NCBI GenBank assembly: GCA_949751835.1
Contig: CATKHK010000028.1
Span: forward strand, 418,664-482,663
Direction of reading: 5' to 3'
DNA from: Blepharisma japonicum
Taxonomy: Eukaryota; Ciliophora; Heterotrichea; Heterotrichida; Blepharismidae
Length of the DNA: 64,000 nt
This document shows, one piece after another, positions 34,395 to 46,957 of this stretch. Each line of letters starts with the position of its first letter. Position 1 is the stretch's first letter. A program made the position numbers and the translations under genes. The notes under the pieces were generated by a model. That model saw only the letters and a list, made by a program, of their open reading frames with translations. It had not been told where the DNA came from and searched no databases.

Positions 34395-37175
34395 ATGGCT
34401 GAAGACTTATTCAACGAGGAAGAAGCTCGAAAAGTGATGTCATGGGTCAAAGGTGAAGACGATGACGTCTCTAGATCATCTGGGTTTCCACAAGCAGGCT
34501 CTCAGTGGTACATCATTAGCATGAAATGGTTCAAGAAATGGAAAATCTTGACAGGTCTTGAGCAGGGAATGATAGAAGACGACACATTAGGGCCAATTGA
34601 CAATTCAGATATCATCCTCACAGACAGTGTATGGAAGCTAAAATCTGACACATTCGTGAAGCCTGGGCTTACACTTGGCATTGATTACGAAATTCTGCCA
34701 CCTAAAGCTTGGAGTTATCTCAAGAACAAATTCACTGTAAAAGAAGACTCAGAAATCGTCAGAGTTAGCATCGAAATCACAATATTCGAAACGCAAGTCG
34801 AAATTACTTATAAGCCGCTAAGCATCCTCATCGTAAATGGTTCGGATCTTACCACTGATAAGCCTGCTTTAATTTACACCTCTAGAAATGCCTCATTGAA
34901 AGCTATCAAAAAATATATCAGGAAAATCATTGAGGAAAAAAATGGCTCAAAGCCAGAAGCAAGCCTAGTGAGACTTTGGAAATTGGATTCAAGCATAGAA
35001 GAAGTCAAAGAAATGCTCAAGAAGTCGCCTCCTGAGATGCCTGGAGCATTGCTGGCAAAAGAATCATACACATTGAGTGAAGCAGAAATTGCTGAAGAGG
35101 ACGTTGTTTTAGTAGAAATCCGAAGTGATAATGACAATTGGGTTTTCAAGACTCCAGAAAGAGTTGTCAAAGTGAAATGCGAGTACTGCAAAAAATCAAT
35201 CTTTGCCGGGTATATCAAGTGCGCTTGTGGATTGTATAACTACTGCGATAGAAGATGCATGGATGATGACTCAAGGTACCATAACTGTAAAAATCGACTA
35301 AACAGCAATAGCATCTATTCTTCCTCTTCTAGAACCTATGACATGTCGCCCAAGACTTTCCAAAGAAACGAATACAGCAAACTGGGACTTTGTGGGCTTC
35401 AGAACTTAGGGAACACTTGCTTCATGAACTCGGGGCTGCAGTGCGTTTCGAATTCTTATGCGCTTACTGATTATTTCTTATCAGACAGGTATAAAAATGA
35501 TATAAACTCAAGTAACCCACTAGGGACAAAAGGAGAACTAGCTGAAGAGTACGCCTTATTGCTCAAAGAAATGTGGTATGGGACGAGCTCTTACGTGTCT
35601 CCTTGGAGATATAAGAAAGCTTTAAGCAGGTTTGCCCCGCAGTTTTCAGGCTATAACCAGCAAGATTCGCAAGAAATGCTTTCATTTTTGCTGGATGGAC
35701 TTCATGAAGACTTGAACAGGGTCAAAAACAAGCCTTATGTTGAAGAAGTCAAAGTGGATGGCCTCACTGACGAAGAAGCAGCTCAAAAGTTTTGGGAAGC
35801 TCACTTGATGAGGAACCAAAGTGAGGTTGTTGACCTAATGCATGGACAGTATCGTTCAGAAGTCACTTGTCCGACGTGCAGAAATGTTTCACTTACTTTT
35901 GACCCTTTTTTGATGCTGACATTGCCAATCCCTACTAAGGAACAAGTCGCAATTGACATCTTTTATGTTCCTTACGAGTGCACAGACTCAATCAAAAAGG
36001 TAAAAATTCTTGTGAATAGGAAATATTCAATTAATGATATGAAAGCAGAACTATCCAGAGTAGTCAATGTCGATCCAAGCTTTTTGCATTTTGCACACGT
36101 TTCTGGGCAAAGTTTGGAAAAATTTTTGGTTGATGATGTAGGAAAAGAATCGAATGCGTGGCTCTTTGCATATGAATACCCTAGCTTAGGGCAAGATGAA
36201 TCTATAATTGTCATTGAGTTTTCGAGAGAGTCTTCTTACTCGACCTACAACCCGAGCGTCTTTGTGGGGTATCCGAGACTTTTAGCTGTTCAAAATTCGT
36301 GAAATCTTGAAGAAATCCATCTTAAAGTATATGATTACACACTAAAAGCACTAGGAAGCTCTATTTCTGATACTGAGATACTAAGAAATAAGTTTTCCAA
36401 CGCATTTCCATCACTTTTTGGGAATGCACCTGAAGACTATTATAAACTAAAGCTGATCAATCCGGTGCGCACAAGAAGCTATTATTACTCTTCTCAAAGC
36501 AAACCTTGTCCTTACTGTGCAGCCATAAAATGCAGCAACTGTAATCTCCCTTACACTGAAGAGCCTATATCTGACTACTTCAGCAAGCATCCCAGTAGTC
36601 CTTTCAAACTTGAGGTATTTTTCCCTAAAACCTGCTCTCAGCAAACCCTCCTGAGGCTAAATACAACAGAAATTCACAGCTCTTACAATGACGCCATTAA
36701 GCTGCACCAGTCTCAAAAAGAAGCCAGAGTCTCAATTGACGACTGTATTAACCTTTTCAGGTCCCCAGAACAGCTGGACGAAAACAACACCTCATGGTGC
36801 ACCAGATGCAAGGAGCATGTAAAGGGATATAAGAAAATGGACGTCTATAAACTCCCAAGGGTGCTGATTATCCACTTAAAAAGGTTCAAGCAGAGTGGAT
36901 ATTTCAGCACCAAGAACAATAAATGCATAGTGTTCCCATTGGAGAATTTCGATATGGGAAGATATGCATGTGGAGGGCAGGGAGTTTACGATTTATATGC
37001 AGTCTCGAACCATTATGGATCTCTTGGAGGAGGCCACTATACTGCGTATGCCAAAAATCACCACAATGGAAACTGGTACCACTTCGACGACTCTTCAGTT
37101 AGCCAAGTAAGAAATCCTGAAGAATCTATTATTGGCTCTGCAGCATATGTTCTTTTTTACAAAAGAAGAGATTAA
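34395..37175 (+). CDS. Ubiquitin-specific protease with N-terminal DUSP domain (USP4/11/15/32-like)
   Basis: 926 residues, with the TGA at 36300-36302 read as Trp. A cysteine deubiquitinase. A DUSP domain (1-115: WYIISMKWFKKWK, GPIDNSDI, YEILPPKAWSYL) is followed by a ubiquitin-like segment and a MYND-like zinc cluster (CEYCKKS, KCACG, YCDRRC, H, C; about 255-300). The catalytic domain starts at GLCGLQNLGNTCFMNS (Cys about 341), with QQDSQEMLSFLLD, zinc ligands CPTCRN and CTRC, and the His box GGGHYTAYAKN (about 878) with FDDSSV. All catalytic elements are present, so it should be active. Substrate unknown. Confidence 0.95.
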
Positions 37176-37259
37176 TTAGATATAAAGATCAAAAATTATC
37201 GTTAGATTTATTAAATATAACAAATTTTCATTGAATTTAGATTAACAAGATCAATTAAT

Positions 37260-38843
37260 TTAATCCCATATCTTAAGCACACCATCCCAGCTGCAAGTTG
37301 CGACTACAGATGGATAAATTGGATGCCAATCAATTCCGATCACTACATCATTATGGGCTTCAATTGTGTGGTAAAGCTTGTTTGTTTTCCAGTCCCAGAA
37401 GAAAGCTCTCCCGTTTGCATCGCCACTACACACAAACTGTCCATCAGGTGAAAAGCTTGCTGCACACGAATATCCACCAAGCAAATGTCCGCTAAACTTT
37501 TTCCTTCTATTAAGTCTAAATCCCCCTCTAGCTTCAAATACAACCAAAATATTATCCAATGATTGCCCAACAAAATGTCTATTGCTTGGATGCAAAGCTG
37601 TATATGCAATTGTGTTTAGTGTTGGCTCACTTATATGCTTCGCTACAATAGGGATCCCAAATTCCCACAAAAAGACTTTTTTATCGTCTGATGTGGAGAT
37701 AAACTTTGAATTATTGTCGACAAAGCATACAGACGTTATTGATCCCAAATGCTCCTCATATGACTGGACTTTTTTGCCAGATAAAGTATCGTATTGGACT
37801 ATTTTCTTGTTCGTAGTTCCTGCAATAAAAGCGCTGTGCTTGTCTGGGTCTGGGTTGTATCTGATACAATACCCAATTTTTCTGCATTTAAAAGTGTGTT
37901 TCACCTTGCCAGTTTCTGTGTCCCAGAGCCTTATCAGCCTATCATAAGAGCTTGACAAAAATTCAGTCCCATCGTTGTTTCAGCATATGTCTCTAATAGC
38001 GCTGCTATGACCTACATAAGTCTGCAAGCATTTTTTCCTGCTATTAACGTCCCAGACCTTCACAGAATGGTCAAGCGATCCGGTTATGACTAAATGTCCA
38101 TAAATCGGGATAAATTTTATGCATTGGATCGCATCTGTATGCCCTGCTAGCGTCAAGGCACATTTTTTTGGGATGTAAGCTGTGTGTATTGGGTCTGGTT
38201 TCAGCTCAGATGGAGGGTGAAAAATGTCCCTTCCTTGATAATCCACTGCCTCTTCGAAATGAGGAGTGACTTGCGGCTCTATGAAGTTGATAGCAGTTTT
38301 CTCATATTCTTTGATTTCAGGGTTATCGATATATTCCTGCAGTTTCTTTTTTCTTCTAGCTTCATACTCTGCTAGCTTTGTTTTTTGCTCTTCGTCTAAG
38401 AGCTGGAATCTTCCATCGTACAATTCTTGTTCTCCTTTATAATAGGCTCAAGGGCCTTTAAAATCAGGACTTGTTGGGTCATCATTTTTGAGCCTTTTGT
38501 CTTTTAATTCAATTCTTTTCTGTTTGCGAGATTTAGAAGGTTTTTGGAAGATGCTTCTTCATTCATTTTCCAAATTTGGAGTATTCGTCGTAATAATTGT
38601 ACTTGGATCTGATGGTGGATTTGCATATCCAAAATTCTGGTATGTATGGTATTGCTTGCTGAATTCAAGATCCTCGATTTGTATTGTTGTAAGGTTTCCT
38701 GTTATATGATTTGGCCTAACAAGAAGACTGATTGAATTTATTTCATTAAGCCTAGGCAGCTCAATCCTAGGTGCTAAATCAACTTTTGTCCGCTCAGGCT
38801 CCTGCTCTTTCTCTGACTCGCTTGAGTATGCAAATGGATCCAT
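37260..38843 (-). CDS. CDC40: Pre-mRNA-processing factor 17 (PRP17/CDC40), WD40
   Basis: 527 residues from ATG at 38843 to TAA at 37260-37262, three or more TGA codons read as Trp. A spliceosomal protein needed for the second catalytic step. The N-terminal region has the family's conserved segments (VRPNHITGNLTTIQIEDLEF, DPTSPDFKGPWAYYKGE, EPQVTPHFEEAVDYQGRD, FHPPSELK). Seven WD blades follow, from LTLAGHTDAIQCIKFIP to the final SWDGVLKIWD. The order and length match PRP17. It is of interest in an organism whose introns are only 15-16 nt. Its start lies 20 bp after the PDE gene's stop, an extremely short gap. Confidence 0.93.
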
Positions 38844-38863
38844 TTTAAAATTTCCTATTAATT

Positions 38864-41101
38864 TTAGTTGTCAATTACATGCCAAGAAGTGATCTCCGGA
38901 TCAGCTGAAACGCGTTGAGTCCCAGACCGTCTGTCTCGCCTTGAATTTCCCACAAGCTTGTCATTTTCCTTATAGGACCCATCAAAATCCTGTGTACGGA
39001 TTTTGTTTCGGGTCATTTCATACTCCCAGCAGTGCAGGTTGTTTTTCAATTGTTCTAGACAATTCTCTTCAAATAAAGGAGACTTTAAGTAAGCGCAGAT
39101 GGCTTCGTACATCGGCAGCACCAGGTTCTTTATAAACCCAGCTTGTGACTTTGCTGTGTTTGTGGTTTCACGGTCGCAGTACATCGACACTGTTTGGCCC
39201 TTTTGTTTCTCGATATCTCCTTGGTTGAAAAACTCCTGGACAATTAGGTTTGTCCATTTGTGGTGCAGATCGACACTTTTGGCTGCGTGACCGACGTCAG
39301 CTGCTTTCATCAGCATTTTTAGGATATCAGAGCGCTGGTCTATAGAGTCAAACTGTGTAGGGATTGTGGTGGTTTTGGCCTTAAACTGAGCCAAAAGATC
39401 TCAGTGCTTGCTCATGTCTGTAGCTAAAATCATGTCAATAGTAAGTCTTCTGACTGCTGAGTAATGGTCTGAATCAAGAGTCATCAAAATATTGGCTTTC
39501 TCTGTTTTCATTACTTGGAAGGTCATCGCACAATGCATCATTTCAAGGACTGAAGAGTCATTATCTATATAAATCTTACACGTGGTTGCAACATCATCTC
39601 TGTTTACCATTAAAAATCTGTTTGAAAAACCCGGATGGCCTACATCGTGTCCTAAAGCTGAAATTATGGAGGCTAAGATATCGTACTCTGAAAGTAATGA
39701 GCATAGGTTGGATTTATTTATAAAGTACAACATTGAAGAGAGGACGTCAGCAGCATGAGTAGAATTGTGATAGGGATTTGGCTTGTACCGCCTTTCGAGT
39801 TCTTCAAAATAGTTGGTATAGGTCTCTTCGTCTAGGTTTAAAGTTTCATCAAGTCGAAATTTTGTCATGCAGTATTTCCCTACTGTGGTTAACGGCCTAT
39901 CTCTTGTGCATTCTTTGAGAAAGAACATATCAAAATTTCAGTTTTTTCCGATCTGTCGTAAAACACCTAACAGCTCTTCGACGTCGTAAGCTATATAATT
40001 TAAGGCGAGCTCATTGGTATTCCTTATGCGCAGCTTACTACGAATTTTGAGCTGAACTGACTTACTCAAAATTTCTTTGACAAATAGCCTATCTTCTTCG
40101 TCTAAACCTCTTGTAATGGTTTCTACATCAGTAAAATCTATGTTATTCCTTGTCTTAATTACTTTTATAGCTTTAGCACATAAATCCTTGACTTTAAGTA
40201 TTTTTTCTTTATTATCTACCCCTGCTGTTGCTGTGGAAAGTTCATCTGAAATTAGTATAGTTTCCGTCAAATAACCCATCACGTTCTCTATTTCTGAGTG
40301 AGAGGTATTTGCATCTTCTTTTCTTGCAAATTCTTCTTTTTTATCTGTAATCACATGAGATTGCAGCACATACTGCTGTCGTGCTGATATCTCGCTGTTG
40401 TAAAAAGCTTTGGACTCGGTAGTGATCAAAATTATATAAAAGAAAAATTCCAGCAGAGTCACTGAGGTTTCTTGGTCAGTTCCCAAATGAAGTCCGAGAT
40501 AAAAAAAAGCTATTGGTATGTGGAACATAAAATAACTGAAAAAGTTAGTAAATAAGACAAGCTGTGAGGAATGCAAAAGCACAATTAGCCCTAATAAGCA
40601 TGTCAGATAATTTTGGCCATTATAGTCAAAGATCATTCCTGTTGAAGGCTCACTGCAGAGAATTAGGGAAAATGCTGCTATAAAATATGAGAGCTTGAAG
40701 AGCTCAGAATGAATCCTATAAAAGAGCCTCATGTAGAATGTTAAAAAATAAAGCATCGAATTAATAAGTAACTGTCCAGCCATTAAGCCAAGTTGCAGTC
40801 CCAGAGCTGGACCTGAGCTTTTTTCGTAAATATATGATAAGATATACGAAATAAGGTATAGAATCGTTATTGAGAAATAAATTGCCAGAAACACTCAAAA
40901 CTTCTGTTTATACTCCAAGCCAAGTTTATTTTCGTTCGAGGTCCCATTAGTTACTGCAGTTTGGAAATCTCTTTCATGGGCTTTGTTTAAAAATTTGAGA
41001 TTTTTTCTGAGAAAGTAATGTTCCTTAATTTCTGTGTTTGCGAAAAAAGCTGCTGGGGATAGTCCGCAGCTGCCTGCTATGTGAAAGATTTTGTTTTTCA
41101 T
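38864..41101 (-). CDS. Membrane-anchored 3',5'-cyclic-nucleotide phosphodiesterase
   Basis: 745 residues; three TGA codons are read as Trp. The N-terminal 68 residues are cytosolic, then about six hydrophobic segments (70-235, for example VFLAIYFSITILYLISYIL and FFSYFMFHIPIAFFYLGL). A linker leads to a class I PDE catalytic domain with HNSTHAADVL (about 447), the HD motif GHDVGHPGF (about 484) and MKAADVGHAAK (about 602). These are the metal-binding His/Asp set that hydrolyses cAMP or cGMP. In ciliates such polytopic PDEs are likely plasma- or ciliary-membrane enzymes. The cAMP versus cGMP choice cannot be read. Downstream it abuts PRP17 with 20 bp between. Confidence 0.93.
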
Positions 41102-41911
41102 AAATTTGTTTTATTGTATTTTGATTACTTAAAACTAATGTTCTATTTGAAATAACGCAAATACAATTTTCAGCATATATAAAAGCTTCGGTTTATTGAA
41201 GGGAATTAAACGAATTATTATAATAATTATTAGATGAAAACTTGTGAATGAGTTTGAATAAATGCAATTTCTTTGGTTCATTTACAGATAAAAGGGATTT
41301 AAACTTCATTCGATGGCTAACTGTTACAGTAAGTATGTTTACCAAAAAAAGAATAAATAGGGTTATCAGTTTTTATTTTGAAAATACTGGCTGCTTACTT
41401 GAAGCTAAGAAATATAAAAGCACTTTTCCACTTAAATACAAAGAATTCTTTAATTTGTAAAATGCTTCCATGTGTTTAAATTCGCCAAAGAACATGATCT
41501 ATTGAAATTATTTCGAAAAATATATTCATCTTTAAAAGTATCAGTCATGTTCATTGCTTGAACAAAAATTCATTATTTTTTAAAATTTTGCTGAGTTTCA
41601 TTATTCTTACTCAAATATCCATTAAAATTTTGAGATGCTCAAATTTAAACTATCCCCTATTGTATTATTTAGCTTTTAATTTCTTCTAATTATTAAGTCG
41701 AACTAAATAAGATTCATCGGAATCCAGTTTTCTTATGAAGATTAGAAATACTTTCAAGTCACTTGATAGATGAAACCCTAGCAATTATTATCATGCTAAA
41801 TTTTTAAATCTTGTGATTTCTTGAAATAATTTATTTTATTTGAGAAATAATGACTCAAAAATTAATGAAAAATAGCCAATAATTTACCAATTCATATACT
41901 TTCAATATTAG
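41102..41911. other. Intergenic, mostly empty
   Basis: AT-rich stretch between the PDE and UBE2H genes. Apart from a doubtful 70-codon frame, listed separately, no gene, repeat or RNA is recognised. Confidence 0.4.
41248..41460 (+). CDS. Doubtful small hypothetical protein
   Basis: A 70-codon frame from ATG to TAA, basic and aromatic (MSLNKCNFFGSFTDKRDLNF). It contains no known motif. Length is near the chance expectation in this composition. It is recorded only because the spacer is otherwise empty. Confidence 0.22.
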   Translation: MSLNKCNFFGSFTDKRDLNFIRWLTVTVSMFTKKRINRVISFYFENTGCLLEAKKYKSTFPLKYKEFFNL

Positions 41912-42457
41912 TTATAAGAGATCAGGATCTAAATCAGATGTCTCTGATAGCTCACTTAAATCGTCTCTGCTACTAATATCAGACATTTCCATTTCTTCTT
42001 CCTCCATCGCATTGGGCATTGCGTGCTTAACCACCATGTCCCGAACTCTTTTATTATACACGTCAGGAGATTTGAGAAGCAAGCCAGCTGCTTGCCCGTT
42101 CAAAGGATCGTTTGGGTTAGGATACAGAAGGAGTTGGGGAAGAAATGAGTCGAAAATGTTTTTCAAGTCAAACATTGGACTTCATGCTTGGTTAAGCACA
42201 TCTAAGCAAATGCTGCCAGAGGGCTCATCTACATTGGGATGGAAGATCCTAGTTTCGAAACCTATTGAAGGACTTTTAAAAGGATACTGATCAGGAATTT
42301 CAACATGGACTTTTCATATTCCTCCTTCATATAACGAACCTGCTGGTCCTGGGAAATCAATAGTAAGGTCAGCCATGCTATCTTTATTCACTGTAACTTT
42401 ATACTCGCTCATCATTAGCTTGACTACATCCATCTGTCGTCTCTTGTTGATACTCAT
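41912..42457 (-). CDS. UBE2H: Ubiquitin-conjugating enzyme E2 H
   Basis: 181 residues, close to the human 183. It accepts ubiquitin from E1 and works with the CTLH/GID ligase. The start [14 protein letters not shown], then [18 protein letters not shown] (Trp from TGA), [22 protein letters not shown] with catalytic Cys 84 and the family-specific [15 protein letters not shown] and [20 protein letters not shown] all match UBE2H. The C-terminus is acidic ([12 protein letters not shown]...), also a UBE2H feature, often phosphorylated. No intron. Two TGA codons encode conserved Trp. Very secure. Confidence 0.97.
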
Positions 42458-42722
42458 ATTTTTATCAGAATCTGAGGCACTGAGCCTTATTCATTAGATA
42501 TTTTAAAGACAATCTCTGATTATAGTCTTTAGATTTTGAAAGAAATAAATGACTCAATATTTCAAATTTATCGACAAATAATGGGCTATGGACTTAATAA
42601 ATAGGACTGAATTTCTTTAAAGCACAAGAAACGAGTTGATTAAAGAACCAAATTGGCTTGATATTCGTCTCCTAGTGCTAAATCTTTTTGTGCAACGGAA
42701 AACATTGAAGCAAAAGGTTTAA

Positions 42723-44030
42723 TTATTTAATGTTAGTGTGAAGATAATTTAGTATCCACTTATACCAATCATAAAAAGGTATTTTTGATTCTTTTATTGA
42801 TTTGTACATAGTTTTAATTGGTATATTTCCAATTAAATCACGATAGGGGCTTTTTAACCGGGCAGACTGAACTGTTAATATAAAATATTCGGGAATATCT
42901 TCTTCGCAATTTTTGGACTCTTGATTAGAAAACTTGGCTTGAGTTTCAATTGAAAAACAAGAAATCGGGTCTTGAGTTTCAATTTCTAAACTCTTTCGAT
43001 CCTTTTCAGACTCTTTTTCTCAAATTGTTTCTTTCATAAGCACAGTCTTAGCTCTAAACCGGAACCTTGCTCTGTCTGAATCCTCTTCTTCTTGCAGAAA
43101 TTCTCCTAAATTTTCTCAATCAGCTCTAAGAAGCTCAGAGCTTTGTCTTGAAATTGTTTCAGAAATACTGTCTTCGTTTCTTTCTGGGCTTGTAGGCAAA
43201 TTTCTATTTTTTTCAAATATTCTAAATAATAATTACATAAGCAGTTTGGCATTTTCATTTTTTATTTTTTTTAGCTCGTATTTCATATTTTTTTTCTTTG
43301 ATTTTAGATCCATGATAGAATTCTCGCTTTCTTGCATTAATTTGTTTAATTTTTCATTTTCCTGTTTTAGTCTTGAATTTTCTTTCAAAATTATTTCTTT
43401 ATTTGAAATTTCATTTTGCAATTTTTTGTCTAACTCTTTGATTCGATTTTCTAGACTTTTGATTATTTCATCTTTTCTATTTAAAGCTTCATATGCATAT
43501 CTTTCTTCTTTGCTGTCTTCAAGAATATACTTATGGAAATCCAAGGCTTCCTCTTTTAATTGGGCTTGCTTGTCTTTTTTTATCATATTTTTGCTTGCCT
43601 GCTTAAGTTCTGAATTTAATAATGTATTCGCTTTAATTTGTGATCTTAGCTGGTGCTCAATATCTGTGATTTCGCGGGTCAAAGATTCGATCCTTTGGTC
43701 TTTAGATTCTATGATTGCATAATTTTCCTGCAATCTTATGTTTAAATCTTCAATCTTTGATAGAAAATTAGTGTTCTGTGTTTTTAATCCAGAATTTTCT
43801 TTAAGACTGTTCTCCAATACCTTTGCGATATTTCTTGCAACTTTGATGCTTTCTGAGGCGCAATGCTTTATCTCTTCTAACTCTTCTAAATACGATCTTC
43901 TACGTGCATTTCTTGATAATTCGTCATTTTCTGGGCTGCATTGAGGGTTACACTGGGACTCCAAGCGATCCAAATACTGCAGTGAGCAAAATAACTGAAA
44001 ATTTTCTGCATCACTAAAGAGCCTTAACAT
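42723..44030 (-). CDS. Coiled-coil protein with Trp/Tyr-rich C-terminus
   Basis: 430 residues from ATG at 44030 to TAA at 42723-42725. A 15-nt intron at 43222-43236 removes an in-frame TAA after KLLM and joins a second exon of about 165 codons. Residues 45-265 are a near-continuous coiled coil (E/K/L/N/I heptads). The second exon is acidic and Ser-rich, then ends with a compact segment (YRDLIGNIPIKTMYKSIKES, DWYKWILNY). No known domain. Two TGA codons in exon 2 encode Trp. It is divergent from the IQ-motif gene with only 108 bp between, so the two may be co-expressed. Confidence 0.75.
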
Positions 44031-44138
44031 TTTATATTAGAAAAGATCCGAAAAATGGCTAGGATTGTAAAATCTGTTTTTATTGAAAAGCAGACGAACG
44101 TTTTTCTGCTGATTTCTTAATTGATTATATCATTAATA

Positions 44139-45815
44139 ATGGAAAAATTTCCACAGAAATTTATACTTCAGAAACCAAATGGTGTCTCTCGATATTCTAA
44201 CAAAGAATCTTCTCTAAACTCTACTCTACCTCTTATCCAGCAATCAACCCGTAGCCAATCTCTCACAAATCCTCATTTAAGTAACCATACAAAACTATCC
44301 CATCCTCACAGTTATAAGTTCTCCAACCACTACTTCTCTCGTTTTTACCAAGACAACTCCTTTTCAAAAGCCACAAAAGAAAAAGCGCTCGTAAGTAAAT
44401 ACGACTCCAAAAGGAAAACTTTGGAAATCAAACTGATAGAAATGAAAAATAAATACCAAGAAAGCCGATGAAAATTATTGGAAAATTCCCAAAGAAAAGA
44501 AATGCAAAAACGCTTAGTAAGCGATAATGAGCGGGCAGAAATAAAATACACAAATGCAGCTATAACAATTCAAAAGCACGTGAGAGCCTTTTTAACTGCT
44601 ATTAAACACCCCAATGAATGCAAGCAAGTCAACAAGAAAAAGCTTCATGGGCAGCTGAAACAGCTGGATAAAACTGTGGGAAAATTTTCGACTGAAATTT
44701 CTAAACCAAAAAGTGATATAAAGCCTATGGTCGTTTTCATACAAAAGCATTTTCGGAGATGCTTGGCAATTAATAAGGTTAATTTGCTGAAAAAACAGAT
44801 AAAAGCTGCTTTAGTGCTGCAAAGATGCATCAGATGTTTTCTAAACAAAAGAAGGTTCAAAAATAGCTTAAATAGCCTGAGAATGGAAAATAAATTATTA
44901 GAAATTGCGGAAAATTTAAAATGAATCAAATTTAAGCAATTTTGAGACGCTCATAAGTTTGCGTTTAAAACTATAAGGAGGAAATATATCAGTAATGCTG
45001 AATCAAGCCAGATATCAAGCTCAGGAAAGGACATAAGCGATATATATGGAGCCATGAATATTTCTGAATCTCAAGCAGTAACTGGAATTAACAGCAAAGA
45101 TGAATCATATGCAAATTTAACGAGCGAAAAGGTATTTGAAAGTGCTGGGAGCGGAGTAGTAATGCCTCAAGCTCCTCCCTCAGAAAAAGTGCCCAAAATT
45201 GTCGATGCAAATAAACAGAAAGAAAAAAAGCTCCCTTTATACCTCAGGCATACCAAGGCTTTTCAAAATAGAAAAATTCGACCAATAAGTCCAATTACCC
45301 CAACTAAAGATATAAAAAACGCAAAACCTCCAAGTAAGCAATTAACGAAGCTTACTTTTTCTCGAAATAATTACACATCTCAAACCCAAAGGTACAGCAA
45401 ATGCACTCCTATATGAAAACCCCCTATGACTGCTCAGGAAACTTCTCCCCGGCCTTTGCCTAAAGTCAATAAAGAAATTCCTAAAATTCCAGATTTCATT
45501 GATGGTGACATAAGGAAAGCAAAGATAAGGCAAAAAACAACGATTAAAACAAACGAAGAAAGCGAATACATTTCGTTTTCAGAAGCTGAAGATAGCTCAT
45601 TTGATTATATCCCCCCGCCAAATAACCTAACAATGCAGCTTGGCAACGCTCTTCCTGAGCTTTTTTCTATTGTAAAAAATTATGGTAAAAATACAGAAAA
45701 CCTTAAAGTCCGCCAAAAACAGGTGCTGCAAATCCCAAATGAGGAAGCTTTAATAGTAATGAGTCGCGATGGATCCTCTCTAATAATGAGCCGCGAGCTT
45801 ACACCTTTTGATTAA
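44139..45815 (+). CDS. IQ-motif (calmodulin-binding) protein
   Basis: 558 residues; several TGA codons are read as Trp, no intron. The ATG at 44139 is chosen because the frame upstream opens only with TTG. The N-terminus is Ser/Asn/Lys-rich and disordered, then a short helix (ALVSKYDSKRKTLEIKL). Three clear IQ motifs follow: ITIQKHVRAFLTAI, VFIQKHFRRCLAI and LVLQRCIRCFLNKRR. These bind calmodulin or related EF-hand proteins. The C-terminal half is Pro/Ser/Lys-rich and disordered, ending SRELTPFD. A cytoskeletal or ciliary adaptor is plausible, but unproven. It converges on the HEAT gene 50 bp away. Confidence 0.8.
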
Positions 45816-45865
45816 TTATTTAAAATATTTTCTAATTTAAAAAGTGTCACCTTAGTTATCATTAA

Positions 45866-46267
45866 TTACAAAACATTCCATTTTCCTGTTTTGAAATAAC
45901 TTCCTAACACTTTATGTGCCCTTCTTCTGATGTATTTGCTTTTATCGCTATTGAAAGATTGCACAGCGTGAATAATTCGATCTTCTAGGTATTCAGGTGA
46001 CCCATCGCAAAGTACGTGCAACACGTTTTCCCTGACCTTTTCGTCTTCGTCATCAATCATTTCCAAAACTCTTTCCCAAAACAAATGAATTTTATCATAA
46101 ACTCTGCATGGGCATATGCTACGGATCGCTACAGCTCTGACCTGTGGATCAGGGTTTTTAGTGAGTTCTATGATTTCTTCTATATCGGTTGTATCTTTGA
46201 TACGACCCATGCATTCTCGGATTCTATCTTTAGAGCTGACAAAAACTTCTTTATTTCCTTTACCCAT
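45866..46267 (-). CDS. Small HEAT-repeat protein
   Basis: 133 residues from ATG at 46267 to TAA at 45866-45868. Helical pairs fit HEAT repeats: IEEIIELTKNPDPQVRAVAI, then RVLEMIDDEDEKVRENVLHV and YIRRRAHKVLGSYF, each with the D/P..VR..A pattern. A three-repeat protein of this size is likely a small adaptor. Nothing indicates an enzyme (no HExxH-type metal site as in deoxyhypusine hydroxylase). No TGA and no intron. Confidence 0.75.
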   Translation of the reverse strand: MGKGNKEVFVSSKDRIRECMGRIKDTTDIEEIIELTKNPDPQVRAVAIRSICPCRVYDKIHLFWERVLEMIDDEDEKVRENVLHVLCDGSPEYLEDRIIHAVQSFNSDKSKYIRRRAHKVLGSYFKTGKWNVL

Positions 46268-46957
46268 ATTTATTTATCAGACCAAAACAGATTTGAAGAA
46301 ATTATCCATTGTGCCATTGTCAAGAACATTTGAGAGTTTACTAATACTTTTCATATATTGAATGTTAATGCAATTTCAGTGTCGCAATAAGCAATATTAA
46401 TATTTCTAATATGATTTTTGCTAGTTTACTCCTCAGCTTTTTATAACTGAATTTAATAAAATATAACTCTTCGGCATCTGCTTGAAATTTATAACTAAGA
46501 GTTAATGGGGCATTATTTAAATATATAGCCAATATTAAAACCTTTAAATTTCTGACAATTAAAATTATATTTGCAATTGCAGTTTAAATTTGATCAATAG
46601 AAATTCATAGATACTTATTCTATACTATTTAATAGGATTGATTTCGCAGTAAATCAATGGTAATGATAATAATAAATATAATTACAAAATTTAAAAACTA
46701 TCCAAGGATCAGAACAAGAAAAGCTCTTATCGAATTTATAAAAATAAGATCCTAGCGAGCCTATTTTATTAATTACTTGCATATAAATAGTCATGATCAC
46801 TTTAAAATATTAATCAAGATAATCTATGCTACTATTTCCTTTATTTATCAAACTTATGGAATTTAATGGCTGTCTTTATCATGAAATGCTGGTTTTCATT
46901 AATATGTTGATACAATATAACATATTTAAATCTACAAGATAAACCCGCAATTACTTA
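46268..46957. other. Intergenic, divergent promoter region
   Basis: 690 bp of AT-rich sequence between divergent genes with no coding frame, tRNA or repeat seen. Confidence 0.45.
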
